A stretch of 64,000 nt of DNA, from contig JBJOOR010000001.1 of assembly GCA_046051225.1 (NCBI GenBank), positions 315,126 through 379,125 of the forward strand, written 5' to 3'. This document shows positions 17,524 through 25,942 of this stretch, one piece after another (position 1 is the first letter of the stretch; the number at the start of each line of letters is the position of its first letter). This DNA is from CAIODY01 sp046051225. GTDB lineage: Bacteria > Bacteroidota > Bacteroidia > Chitinophagales > CAIODY01. A program made the translations under genes and the position numbers. The notes under the pieces were generated by a model. The model did not search any database. It had not been told where the DNA came from and saw nothing but the letters and a program-made list of their open reading frames with translations.

Positions 17524-18783
17524 TTATCCTCTTATAATTTTTACAGGATCAATCTTTGATGCCTTTATAGCTGGCATGTAGCCTGCAATCAATGTTGTAA
17601 TAAATCCAAACGATACACCCATCACATAATGTTTTACTAAAAAATTAACTGGAAAAGTATCAATTCGAAAAAATGTACCGGCAGGAAACGGTGTAATACT
17701 TAATAAATAACTTAAACAAAATCCTATTAATAAGCCTAGCAATCCACCCATTACACCAATGATTAATGATTCTAATAAAAAAATTGCGGTAATATCAAAG
17801 CTTTCAAATCCAGTGGCTTTAAGTATGGCAATGTCTTTCATTTTGTTCATAATATTCATATTCATTATATTGTAAATACCAAATCCTGCCACAAGTAATA
17901 AAGTAAACGAAACTACAAAAGTCATAATGTTTCTTATTTTTTCGCCTGCCAAAATAGAAGCATTTGCTTCTTGCCAATCTTCTAAATATAAATCAGGGTT
18001 GGTTTGTTTTATTGATGATTTTATTTTTTCAAAATCATTCATATCATTTAGTTTCAAATTTAAATCGGTTATATACGAAGGATCACGACTTAATACTTTT
18101 TGTACTGTATTTAATGATGCAAAACTTTTTGTATCATCTAATGTGCTGATGCCATAAGAAAAAATACCTACTACTTTTAATACAAGATTATTTCCTTGGG
18201 GTGTTGTAACGCTTACTCGGTCGCCTATTTTTACGCTTGTTTTTTCTGCTAATCCTTTACCTAAAACTATAACATTATTTCCTTTCAATAAATCATACCA
18301 ATCTCCCTCATCCATTTTTTTATTCATATAAAAAAGAGCATCTTGTTTTTTTACATCAATACCAGATATTGTTCCAGGAATTTGAACGGGCCCATTGTTA
18401 AAAAAAACCTGTGAGCTAACCATTGGAGCAACACCTTTTACACCCTGCATTTTTTCTATTTGAGATGCTACCAACAATCCATTTTTTATTTTTGGTAAAA
18501 TATTTTTTGGACGTTGATGATTTACCACCAACCAATTTTTTGTACTATCAGCAATGGTTGCAATAATTTTTGTTTCTTTAACTTTTACTGGGTTATATAT
18601 ATGAATATGTGGTGTATTATCCATAGCCATATCTTTTAAAAACTGATTTACACCAGTCATAAAACTTATCATAACAATAAACATGCTTATACCAAATGTA
18701 ACACCAAGCATTGCAACTATTGTTTGCTTTACCTTTGAAACAAGATGTGTAATTGCTATTTCAACAATCAGCCCTATATTCAT
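17524..18783 (-). CDS. MacB/FtsX-type ABC transporter permease
   Basis: The protein has 419 residues. One transmembrane helix lies near residues 15-40, followed by a large periplasmic MacB_PCD-type domain (about 45-270). Three C-terminal helices (about 285-310, 330-360 and 385-410) form the FtsX domain. This is the type VII ABC layout used by MacB and LolCE. It overlaps the upstream adaptor gene by 4 bases and is followed by the ATPase gene. Together they look like a MacAB-like tripartite export system; no outer-membrane channel gene is in the window. The substrate cannot be predicted. Confidence 0.9.
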   Translation of the reverse strand: MNIGLIVEIAITHLVSKVKQTIVAMLGVTFGISMFIVMISFMTGVNQFLKDMAMDNTPHIHIYNPVKVKETKIIATIADSTKNWLVVNHQRPKNILPKIKNGLLVASQIEKMQGVKGVAPMVSSQVFFNNGPVQIPGTISGIDVKKQDALFYMNKKMDEGDWYDLLKGNNVIVLGKGLAEKTSVKIGDRVSVTTPQGNNLVLKVVGIFSYGISTLDDTKSFASLNTVQKVLSRDPSYITDLNLKLNDMNDFEKIKSSIKQTNPDLYLEDWQEANASILAGEKIRNIMTFVVSFTLLLVAGFGIYNIMNMNIMNKMKDIAILKATGFESFDITAIFLLESLIIGVMGGLLGLLIGFCLSYLLSITPFPAGTFFRIDTFPVNFLVKHYVMGVSFGFITTLIAGYMPAIKASKIDPVKIIRG

Positions 18784-19871
18784 AATTTTTCAATTATTAT
18801 ATTTGAAGAAGTAATGCCACTAATAATTTCAACAAATTCCTTATCTTCTATGCCTTTCTTTATTTTAACTTTTAATTTTCCTGTTTCCTTTTTAATCCAC
18901 ACACTATCTCCAGATAACAATGCCTGTTTGGGAATAACCAAAACCTGTTTGTTTTCATTCACTACAATATTAGCTTCTACATTTAATCCATAAAAATTAG
19001 CAGGCAATGCTTCATCAAAAATCGCATCTACTTTTATTGATTGTTCAATTCTATTTAGCGATGGATAGATTTTTGTAATCGTAGCTTTAAAAACTCTATT
19101 TGGGTAGGCATCCATTGTTATCAATACTTTTTGATTGGTTTTGATTTTATTTAAATCGGTTTCATCAACCGACAATCGTGCAATCAATTTTCCACTTCCT
19201 ATTAAAGCAACAGGTTGATTGGGCAAAATTAAATCACCCTCATTTTTATAAATATCATATACTGTTCCAGCCACAATATTTTTTATTTGAGTATTTATAA
19301 TTTCATTTTTAGCAACATTTAGTTGATTTTGAGATTGCTGTAAAGTTAATGCCGATGAGAGCTTTAATTGATTTAGCTGTATTTTTAAGCTATTCAATTC
19401 TATAGCACTTGATTTAAATTTTAATTCAAAATTTTCAACCGTAGTTTTCGTTGTAGCATTTTGTTGATATAAATTTTGATACCGAACAAAATTGATACTA
19501 TCAATCAAATATTTTGATTTTGCCAATTCAATTTTATTTTTCAAATCGCTGAATAAAGGCGCATTGGCTGCCGTTATTGGAATAGTTTTTTGCATCAAGT
19601 CTTCAGCCGATTGCATTTGTATATTCCTAGTACTACTTTGTAATTGAAATAAAATTTGGTTTGCCTTTACTTCATCTCCTTCTTTAACAAAAGAATGAAT
19701 TAAGAATCCATCAGATAATGAAATAAGCTTATAATCATTTTCTGAAACAAGCACACCAGAAGCATACACAGCTTCAGTCAACGATTTAATTTCAGGTTTA
19801 ATTTCTATTTCTGTTTGTTTACAAGAATAAATAACCGCTATACATACTAAAATTAATAATCGGAATTTCAT
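18780..19871 (-). CDS. Periplasmic adaptor lipoprotein (HlyD/MacA family)
   Basis: A 363-residue adaptor with a lipoprotein signal peptide and lipobox VIYSC (Cys at about residue 17). A split biotinyl-lipoyl domain appears as LSDGFLIHSFVKEGDEVKAN near residue 48 and again as IVAGTVYDIYKNEGDLI near 200. Between them lies a long helical hairpin (about 85-190), and after them a beta-barrel-like domain (LSVDETDLNKIKTNQKV). This is the membrane-fusion protein of the ABC unit and the first gene of the operon, with its start at the ATG at 19871. Confidence 0.9.
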   Translation of the reverse strand: MKFRLLILVCIAVIYSCKQTEIEIKPEIKSLTEAVYASGVLVSENDYKLISLSDGFLIHSFVKEGDEVKANQILFQLQSSTRNIQMQSAEDLMQKTIPITAANAPLFSDLKNKIELAKSKYLIDSINFVRYQNLYQQNATTKTTVENFELKFKSSAIELNSLKIQLNQLKLSSALTLQQSQNQLNVAKNEIINTQIKNIVAGTVYDIYKNEGDLILPNQPVALIGSGKLIARLSVDETDLNKIKTNQKVLITMDAYPNRVFKATITKIYPSLNRIEQSIKVDAIFDEALPANFYGLNVEANIVVNENKQVLVIPKQALLSGDSVWIKKETGKLKVKIKKGIEDKEFVEIISGITSSNIIIEKL

Positions 19872-20024
19872 GATTCAAATTTTATGCAAAGCAACTATGT
19901 TTTGATGAATTAACCTATGACATATTTCATAACAAAAAAGGGCTTCATTTTTTTGAAAAAAGAACCACATTGCTTGCAAAATTCTTTGCAACTTTGCAAC
20001 CTCAAAAATTATTGATTTTTATAC

Positions 20025-21098
20025 ATGATTGACAAATTAGAAATAGCCGAACATAGGTTTGAAGATATTGCAAGATTGCTTACACAGCCCGATTTGATGA
20101 ACGACATCAAAAAATTTACGGCATTAAGTAAAGAATATAAAGAATTAGAAAAACTGGTTTTAATTTTTCGTGAATACAGAACCATATTAAAAAATTATGA
20201 AGAGAGTCGTGAACTTTTTTTAACTGAAAAAGATGCCGAAATGAGGCAAATGGCAAAAGAAGAAATTGAAATTTTAGAACCCAGAAAATTAGATTTAGAA
20301 GAACGTCTTAGATTGATGTTAATTCCTAAAGACCCTGAAGATGCAAAAAATGCAATTATTGAAATACGGGCTGGAACAGGTGGCGATGAAGCCTCATTAT
20401 TTGCTGGTGAATTATTAAGAATGTATCAACGCTATTGCGAACGCCGTGGCTGGAAAGTGGCTTTGCTGGATGAAAGCGAAGGCACTGTAGGCGGTTATAA
20501 AGATGTATCGATGGAGGTAACTGGCGAAGACGTATATGGTACTTTAAAATTTGAAAGTGGCGTACATCGTGTACAACGTGTACCTCATACCGAAGCTAAC
20601 GGACGGGTGCATACAAGCGCCGCAACCGTAGCTGTAATGCCCGAAGCAGATGAAATAGATTTTGAATTAAAAGAAAGTGATGTGAAAATGGAAACATCAC
20701 GAAGTGGTGGTGCTGGCGGACAAAATGTAAATAAAGTAGAAACTAAAGTACAGCTAACACATATTCCAACTGGTGTTGTAGTTATTTGTCAAACGGAGCG
20801 TTCGCAATTAGGTAATAGAGAAAAAGCAATGAATAAATTACGTTCGAAATTGTACGAAGAACAAGTGCGGAAACATGAAGATGCAATTGCTGCTAAACGT
20901 AAAACATTGGTAAGCACAGGCGATAGAAGTGCAAAAATAAGAACCTATAATTTTCCGCAAGGGCGTATGACCGACCACCGTATTGGCTTAACGCTTTATA
21001 CCCTTGATGCTGTGATGAATGGCGAAATACAAGAAATGCTCGATAAATTGCAATTTGAAGAAAACACCGAAAGATTGAAAGAGCAGGGGGTAAGTTAA
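20025..21098 (+). CDS. prfA: Peptide chain release factor 1
   Basis: RF1 reads UAA and UAG stop codons and triggers peptide release. The 357 residues show the GGQ catalytic motif at 231-233 (SGGAGGQNVNKVET) and a codon-recognition tripeptide PHT at 187-189 in RVPHTEANGR, fitting the P-x-T of RF1 rather than the SPF of RF2. The start is the ATG in MIDKLEIAEHRF. In several Bacteroidota this gene is followed by pyrF; here an IS200-like transposase gene lies downstream on the other strand. Confidence 0.97.
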   Translation: MIDKLEIAEHRFEDIARLLTQPDLMNDIKKFTALSKEYKELEKLVLIFREYRTILKNYEESRELFLTEKDAEMRQMAKEEIEILEPRKLDLEERLRLMLIPKDPEDAKNAIIEIRAGTGGDEASLFAGELLRMYQRYCERRGWKVALLDESEGTVGGYKDVSMEVTGEDVYGTLKFESGVHRVQRVPHTEANGRVHTSAATVAVMPEADEIDFELKESDVKMETSRSGGAGGQNVNKVETKVQLTHIPTGVVVICQTERSQLGNREKAMNKLRSKLYEEQVRKHEDAIAAKRKTLVSTGDRSAKIRTYNFPQGRMTDHRIGLTLYTLDAVMNGEIQEMLDKLQFEENTERLKEQGVS

Positions 21099-21156
21099 TT
21101 CGTTTCCTTAACTTAATCATCTTCATAAAAATTGTATTCTTATTGTAGATGCTTTA

Positions 21157-21615
21157 TTAGAAAAAATCAAACAAGTATTTTTCGTCAAAATCAATTTCAA
21201 ATTTTTTCAAGAAGGAAATATATTCCTCTTTAAAACTAATTTTCTTATGATGCTCTTCTTGATTTTCGATATAATTAATTACATCTTTCACTTGCGATTT
21301 GCTGTAGGAGAAGGCTCCATAACCAGATTGCCATTCAAATTTGCCTCTTACTAATTTTTTATCGTTAATCCATTTTGATGAACTCCCTTTTATATCCTGC
21401 ATCAAATCTGAAATAGATTGTGTAGGTCGCATACCAATAAATAAATGCACATGGTCGGGCATTCCATTTATGCAAATCATTTTATGTTCGTGGTGTTGCA
21501 CAATGCCGCTGATATATTTATACAACTCATCTTTCCATGATTTTTGAATCAAAGCATCACGATGTTTTACAACAAAAACAAAATGCAGATGAACTTGAGT
21601 ATAGGTGTTTGCCAT
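21157..21615 (-). CDS. IS200-like/REP-associated tyrosine transposase (Y1, HUH)
   Basis: A 152-residue single-strand transposase of the Y1 family. It opens YTQVHLHFVFVVKHR, has the HUH metal motif as MPDHVHLFI (about residues 52-60), and the nucleophile tyrosine in VINYIENQEEHH (about 112-123). No accessory tnpB gene is present. A dense group of palindromes lies immediately upstream of its start (21630-21775), the layout of a REPtron, in which a RAYT protein mobilises REP hairpins. Whether it is an active IS200 copy or a domesticated RAYT is open. It separates prfA from dxs. Confidence 0.9.
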   Translation of the reverse strand: MANTYTQVHLHFVFVVKHRDALIQKSWKDELYKYISGIVQHHEHKMICINGMPDHVHLFIGMRPTQSISDLMQDIKGSSSKWINDKKLVRGKFEWQSGYGAFSYSKSQVKDVINYIENQEEHHKKISFKEEYISFLKKFEIDFDEKYLFDFF

Positions 21616-21629
21616 TGATCAAAATTGTA

Positions 21630-21775
21630 GTTACCGATATTTAATCACTACGTGATTTAATACAGAAACATCTGAAAAATTCAGACGAAGGATTTTATTT
21701 GGAGACAATTGTGCCATAGGCACAATATATCGGTAACAAAAACGAACGATAGGAACAATCAAGTGCCATCGGCAC
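21630..21775. repeat. REP-like palindrome cluster next to the transposase gene
   Basis: Four short hairpins follow each other: AATCAC/GTGATT at 21643-21657, TCTGAA/TTCAGA at 21671-21685, an 8-bp stem ATTGTGCC/GGCACAAT with loop ATA at 21708-21726, and GTGCC/GGCAC with loop ATC at 21763-21775. An 11-bp inverted repeat, GTTACCGATAT at 21630-21640 and its complement at 21727-21737, encloses the first three. The GTGCC-ATN-GGCAC hairpin occurs twice. This is the look of REP/BIME elements moved by RAYT transposases. No gene lies in this segment between the transposase start and the dxs stop. Confidence 0.85.
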
Positions 21776-21797
21776 GAAATAAATTCTTTCTAAATTA

Positions 21798-23699
21798 TTA
21801 TTGCATCCCCCTCACCGCCTTCACCACATCATCTACATAAAAACCACATTCTTGTTGTAGTTCTTTTGGTGTGCCTTGTTCAATAAATGTATCGGGTATG
21901 CCTAATCGTTTTACATGAGCTGTGTAATTATTATCATTCATCCATTCTAAAATAGCTGAACCAAATCCACCAGTAATACAGCCATCTTCAATGGTTATAA
22001 CCTTTTTAAATTTACCAAAAATTTCATGAAGCATTTCAGCATCTAATGGTTTTACAAAACGCATATCATAATGCGCTGGGTAAATATTTTCAGCATGTAA
22101 TGTTTTAAAAGCTTCAGTTACAAAATTTCCTACATGCCCAATTGAAAGCACAGCCACATTTTCGCCATCACATATTTTTCTGCCTTTACCAATTTCTATT
22201 TCGGCAAATGGGCGTTGCCAATCCGTCATCACACCTTCTCCTCTTGGATATCTGATACAAAACGGAACTTTATTTTTTTCTAATTGCGCTGTGTACATTA
22301 AGTTTCTCAACTCTTCTTCATTCATGGGTGCACTTACAATTAATTGCGGAATGCAACGCATATACGCCATATCATAAGCACCATGATGCGTAGCGCCATC
22401 ATCGCCCACCAAACCACCTCTATCCATACACAATACTACAGGAAGATTTTGCAATGCCACATCATGTATTACTTGGTCGTAAGCTCGTTGCATGAACGAA
22501 GAATAGATATTACAAAATGGTCGTAAGCCTTGTGTGGCCAAACCTGCCGAAAATGTAACTGCATGTTGCTCGGCAATGCCCACATCAAAAGCTCTTGTTG
22601 GCATTTCTTTCATCATATATTTTAATGAGCTACCACTCGGCATAGCAGGTGTAACGCCCATTATTTTATCATTCTGTTTTGCTAATTCAATCATTGTCCA
22701 GCCAAATACATCTTGGTATTTTGGTGGCATGGGTTTATCAATAATTTTCTTTTTTAATTCGCCCGTTTCCGAATTAAATAAACCTGGTGCATGCCATAAA
22801 GTTTGGTCTTTTTCGGCTAAATCATAGCCCTTTCCTTTTGTAGTAAGTGCATGCAATATTTTTACACCATCAATATTTTTTAATTCTGAAAATACTTCCA
22901 CCAATCGTAAAACATCATGCCCATCAATAGGTCCAAAATACCTTAATTGCAATGATTCAAAAATGTTTGCCGATTTTGTAATCACACCTTTTAGCCCAGC
23001 TTCAATTTTGCTAAGCATGTGGCGGCTCATGTTTCCACCAGGAATACTTCCAAGCGTATTCCAAATATCATTTCGTATTTTATTGTATGTGGCAGATGTA
23101 GTTACATCGGTTAAATATTCTTTTAATGCACCTACATTTTGGTCGATGCTCATACAATTATCATTCAACACAATTAACATATTTGTTTTGCTAACACCTG
23201 CATGATTCATGGCTTCAAATGCCATTCCTGCTGTCATAGCGCCATCACCAATCACAGCAATATGTTGTTTCTTTTTATCTTTTTTATATTTCGAAGCCAT
23301 CGCCATTCCTAATGCTGCCGAAATAGATGTGGATGAATGACCTACACCAAATGTATCATAATTACTTTCATCGCGTTTTGGAAAACCGCTAATGCCTTTG
23401 TATTTTCTGTTGGTATGAAAATCTTCTCTTCTTCCTGTTAAAATTTTATGTCCATAAGCCTGATGACCTACATCCCAAATTAATTGGTCGTTTGGCGTAT
23501 CAAATACATAATGAATAGCCACCGTTAATTCAACCACACCCATGCTGGCGCCAAAATGCCCACCATACACACTTACAGTATCTACAATAAATTGTCTTAA
23601 TTCTTTACAAACCTGCGGCAATTGGTCTTTTCGAAGCTTTCTTAAATCTTCGGGGTAAATAATTTTGCTTAATAATGGGCCAGGAACTGCTTTACTCAT
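21798..23699 (-). CDS. dxs: 1-deoxy-D-xylulose-5-phosphate synthase
   Basis: DXS joins pyruvate and glyceraldehyde 3-phosphate with thiamine diphosphate, the first step of the MEP isoprenoid pathway. The 633 residues show the early GHQAYGHKIL and GVGHSSTSISAALG segments, the ThDP motif GDGAMTAGMAFEAMNHAG, and the pyrimidine-domain DVGIAEQHAVTFSAGLA. GGFGSAILEW marks the C-terminal transketolase domain. The length is normal. It ends next to the REP cluster. Confidence 0.97.
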   Translation of the reverse strand: MSKAVPGPLLSKIIYPEDLRKLRKDQLPQVCKELRQFIVDTVSVYGGHFGASMGVVELTVAIHYVFDTPNDQLIWDVGHQAYGHKILTGRREDFHTNRKYKGISGFPKRDESNYDTFGVGHSSTSISAALGMAMASKYKKDKKKQHIAVIGDGAMTAGMAFEAMNHAGVSKTNMLIVLNDNCMSIDQNVGALKEYLTDVTTSATYNKIRNDIWNTLGSIPGGNMSRHMLSKIEAGLKGVITKSANIFESLQLRYFGPIDGHDVLRLVEVFSELKNIDGVKILHALTTKGKGYDLAEKDQTLWHAPGLFNSETGELKKKIIDKPMPPKYQDVFGWTMIELAKQNDKIMGVTPAMPSGSSLKYMMKEMPTRAFDVGIAEQHAVTFSAGLATQGLRPFCNIYSSFMQRAYDQVIHDVALQNLPVVLCMDRGGLVGDDGATHHGAYDMAYMRCIPQLIVSAPMNEEELRNLMYTAQLEKNKVPFCIRYPRGEGVMTDWQRPFAEIEIGKGRKICDGENVAVLSIGHVGNFVTEAFKTLHAENIYPAHYDMRFVKPLDAEMLHEIFGKFKKVITIEDGCITGGFGSAILEWMNDNNYTAHVKRLGIPDTFIEQGTPKELQQECGFYVDDVVKAVRGMQ

Positions 23700-23840
23700 T
23701 GATTGGTTTTAGGAAAATGATTGGTTCAAATATCTGAAATATTTTTTATAAATAAGTTGTCAGATGGTTTTGGTTTTTTAACAACGCAATTAAAAATTTG
23801 TTTATTACTTCAACACTGATGTTTAAAAAATAAATAACAT

Positions 23841-24164
23841 TTAAGCCTGTTCCGTATTTACCACAGCCAAACATTTATCTACTTCTTTAATCATATTCGA
23901 AATCATTTTTTTCAATTCTGCTTTTTTAATATCATCTTCATCGCTTAACGATTTAGCTAATTTCAACGATTGCATTTGTGCTTCTAATTCTGCAATTTTT
24001 GTTTCGCTTTGTTTTTTGCTTTCTTCAGCATTGATAAGCTGTTCAACCAATTTATCGTTTTCGGTTTTTGCCTTTTCAATTTCATTTTTTTGCTGTTCAA
24101 TTTTTTGTTGAACAAGTATAATTTTTTGTTGAATGGCTTCTAATGATTGTAAAGATTCGTTCAT
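23841..24164 (-). CDS. Coiled-coil protein, ZapB-like
   Basis: A 107-residue protein that is nearly all coiled coil (about residues 5-75), rich in Gln, Lys and Glu with heptad spacing. It ends in a short conserved-looking tail, MISNMIKEVDKCLAVVN. Small coiled-coil proteins of this type in Bacteroidota are often found next to zapA of the division apparatus, but zapA is not in this window. A division-linked role is therefore only a guess. The gap between it and dxs (23700-23840) holds nothing I recognise. Confidence 0.6.
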   Translation of the reverse strand: MNESLQSLEAIQQKIILVQQKIEQQKNEIEKAKTENDKLVEQLINAEESKKQSETKIAELEAQMQSLKLAKSLSDEDDIKKAELKKMISNMIKEVDKCLAVVNTEQA

Positions 24165-24195
24165 GATTATTATAGTTAGATTTTTTTGTAATTAT

Positions 24196-25305
24196 TTATT
24201 TTAGCTTTAACCAGCTAATAATTGGGTAATGATCGGAATATGGATTTGTTTTTATCACATCAAATTTCATTACTTCAATTGATTTATCGGGCAAAATATA
24301 ATCTATTCGCATAAATGGAAATTTGCTGATATAGCTTGTTCCAATTCCTTTTGATGAAACCAAAAAAGCATCTTGTAAATTTTGATGAATAGTATGATAA
24401 CTATACGATGCTGGGGTATCATTAAAATCGCCACAAACAATTACAGGATAAGGACTTTCGGCTACAGCCTTTGCCACCATATCGGCTTGGTGTGCACGAC
24501 GAACAAACCCACGTTTTAGCTTTCGCAAAATTCGTTTTCCTCTATTAATATCCTTGTCGTCATCAAGCTGTATATCATCTAAATATTTGTAATCTTCTTT
24601 GCCAAAATAAACCGATTGAAGATGTGTATTTATTACCCGATAAATTCTGTTATTAATTTGAATATCAGAAAATGAAGCCGCATTATCGGTATGATTTCCA
24701 AAATCAATTTTACCCGATTTAATAATTGGAAAATCGCTAAACGTGGCTACACCCCAATGGTCTATGCCACGAAGTGTAGATGTAATTTCGAAATGATAAT
24801 ATTTGTATCCAATTTTTTCTGTTAGTTTTTTTATGGTATTATATTTTTTATAATCAGGATTTTCGGTAGAATAAAATTCTTGAAAACAAGCTATTTGAGG
24901 ATGTGCCTCTTCTACATTTTTCAAAATTTCTTTTTGATGATTTTTATCATCGCTCCATTCATACAAATCAAAAACTCGTACGTTGTAATTCATTACTTTA
25001 ATAATGTTGGAATTGTTTTTGGTAAATGGTTTTTCGTTGCCCCAAGCAAATGTGTTTTGAATATTTTTAAAATTTAAAATAAGAATGGATAGCGAAAGTA
25101 AAATCCACCAATTTCTTTTTATCAACCAAAATAAAATGAATAGAAAATTGATTAATAAAATGTAAGGAAAGCCAAGCCCTGCAAACGAAATCCACCAAAT
25201 GGTTGAAGGACTTACAAATACATTAAACACTGCCATTAATAATAAAATAGCAGGCGGAAAATTTAACACCACAAAAATTCGTTCAAACCAACTCAAATTT
25301 TTCAT
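24196..25305 (-). CDS. Endonuclease/exonuclease/phosphatase-family protein, membrane-anchored
   Basis: This is an EEP-fold hydrolase behind an N-terminal membrane region of three hydrophobic helices (about residues 10-95). The catalytic domain shows MNYNVRVFD, the metal-binding Glu in ACFQEFYS, VCGDFNDTPAS and the terminal catalytic SDHYPI. The ATG at 25305 gives 369 residues and the start MKNLSWFERI; an upstream ATG at 25332 would add nine residues. The substrate may be a phospholipid, nucleic acid or phosphodiester. The active site probably lies outside the cytoplasm, which is inference from the topology. Confidence 0.88.
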   Translation of the reverse strand: MKNLSWFERIFVVLNFPPAILLLMAVFNVFVSPSTIWWISFAGLGFPYILLINFLFILFWLIKRNWWILLSLSILILNFKNIQNTFAWGNEKPFTKNNSNIIKVMNYNVRVFDLYEWSDDKNHQKEILKNVEEAHPQIACFQEFYSTENPDYKKYNTIKKLTEKIGYKYYHFEITSTLRGIDHWGVATFSDFPIIKSGKIDFGNHTDNAASFSDIQINNRIYRVINTHLQSVYFGKEDYKYLDDIQLDDDKDINRGKRILRKLKRGFVRRAHQADMVAKAVAESPYPVIVCGDFNDTPASYSYHTIHQNLQDAFLVSSKGIGTSYISKFPFMRIDYILPDKSIEVMKFDVIKTNPYSDHYPIISWLKLK

Positions 25306-25456
25306 CGATGCAAATTGATTATTAAATAACAAAAATGCAAATGAGTTGAGGATAAATATTTTATTGTTCTATAAAATGCTCATATTCCCATCTTAATAAA
25401 GCTACATTCAGTAAAAACACATAATGACTTCATTTTAAAATAAATTTTAAAATAAA

Positions 25457-25487
25457 TTTGGTAAATAGAAAATGGCACTTATCTTTG
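25457..25487 (+). promoter_or_regulatory. Promoter of rpsJ, Bacteroidota type
   Basis: TTTG at 25457-25460 and TATCTTTG at 25480-25487 are separated by 19 bases, matching the -33 and -7 elements of the Bacteroidota primary sigma factor. The bases that follow (CCGTCCG) nearly equal those after the tRNA-Asn promoter (CAGTCCG). The 5' untranslated region would be about 40 bases. Confidence 0.85.
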
Positions 25488-25532
25488 CCGTCCGAAAAAA
25501 TTCTAACGAATATAAAAAAGTTCATTTAAACG

Positions 25533-25838
25533 ATGTCACAAAGAATCCGAATCAAATTAAAATCTTACGACCACAATTTAGTTGATAAATCAGCTGAAAA
25601 AATCGTTAAGACAGTTCGAGTAACAGGCGCTGTAGTAAGTGGTCCTATTCCGTTACCAACAGATAGAAGAATCTTCACTGTTAACCGTAGTCCACACGTT
25701 GATAAAAAGTCTCGTGACCAATTTCAGCTTTGTACTTACAAACGTTTAATGGATATTTATTCATCAACTTCAAAAACTGTTGATGCATTAATGAAGTTAG
25801 AATTACCAAGTGGCGTTGAAGTAGAAATTAAAGCATAA
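25533..25838 (+). CDS. rpsJ: 30S ribosomal protein S10
   Basis: S10 is a small-subunit protein at the A-site side of the head and, as NusE, a transcription antitermination factor. The 101 residues match from MSQRIRIKLKSYDH through GPIPLPTDRRIFTVNRSPHVDKKSRDQF, shown here in two stretches. It normally heads or joins the S10 operon with rplC, rplD and so on; in other Bacteroidota it follows fusA. Here it stands alone, with an EEP gene pointing away on the left and an RNA methyltransferase gene on the right, and it has its own promoter (25457-25487) and terminator (25859-25898). Confidence 0.97.
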   Translation: MSQRIRIKLKSYDHNLVDKSAEKIVKTVRVTGAVVSGPIPLPTDRRIFTVNRSPHVDKKSRDQFQLCTYKRLMDIYSSTSKTVDALMKLELPSGVEVEIKA

Positions 25839-25858
25839 CAGCTTTTTAAAATATTAGT

Positions 25859-25898
25859 AAAAGCGTAAATTTTCTTAGTTGAAGATTTACGCTTTTTT
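25859..25898 (+). terminator. Rho-independent terminator after rpsJ
   Basis: An inverted repeat of 12 bases (AAAAGCGTAAAT with its complement ATTTACGCTTTT) encloses a 14-base loop and runs into T residues. It lies 21 bases after the rpsJ stop and shows that rpsJ is transcribed alone. Confidence 0.88.
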
Positions 25899-25942
25899 AG
25901 TTTTGCAGCATTTTTATTTAGCATTTATCAAATCCAATCACA

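Noticed and set aside
21630..21775. Possible CRISPR array
   Set aside because: The repeats are palindromes of different sequence with no regular spacing or spacers, and no cas genes are nearby.
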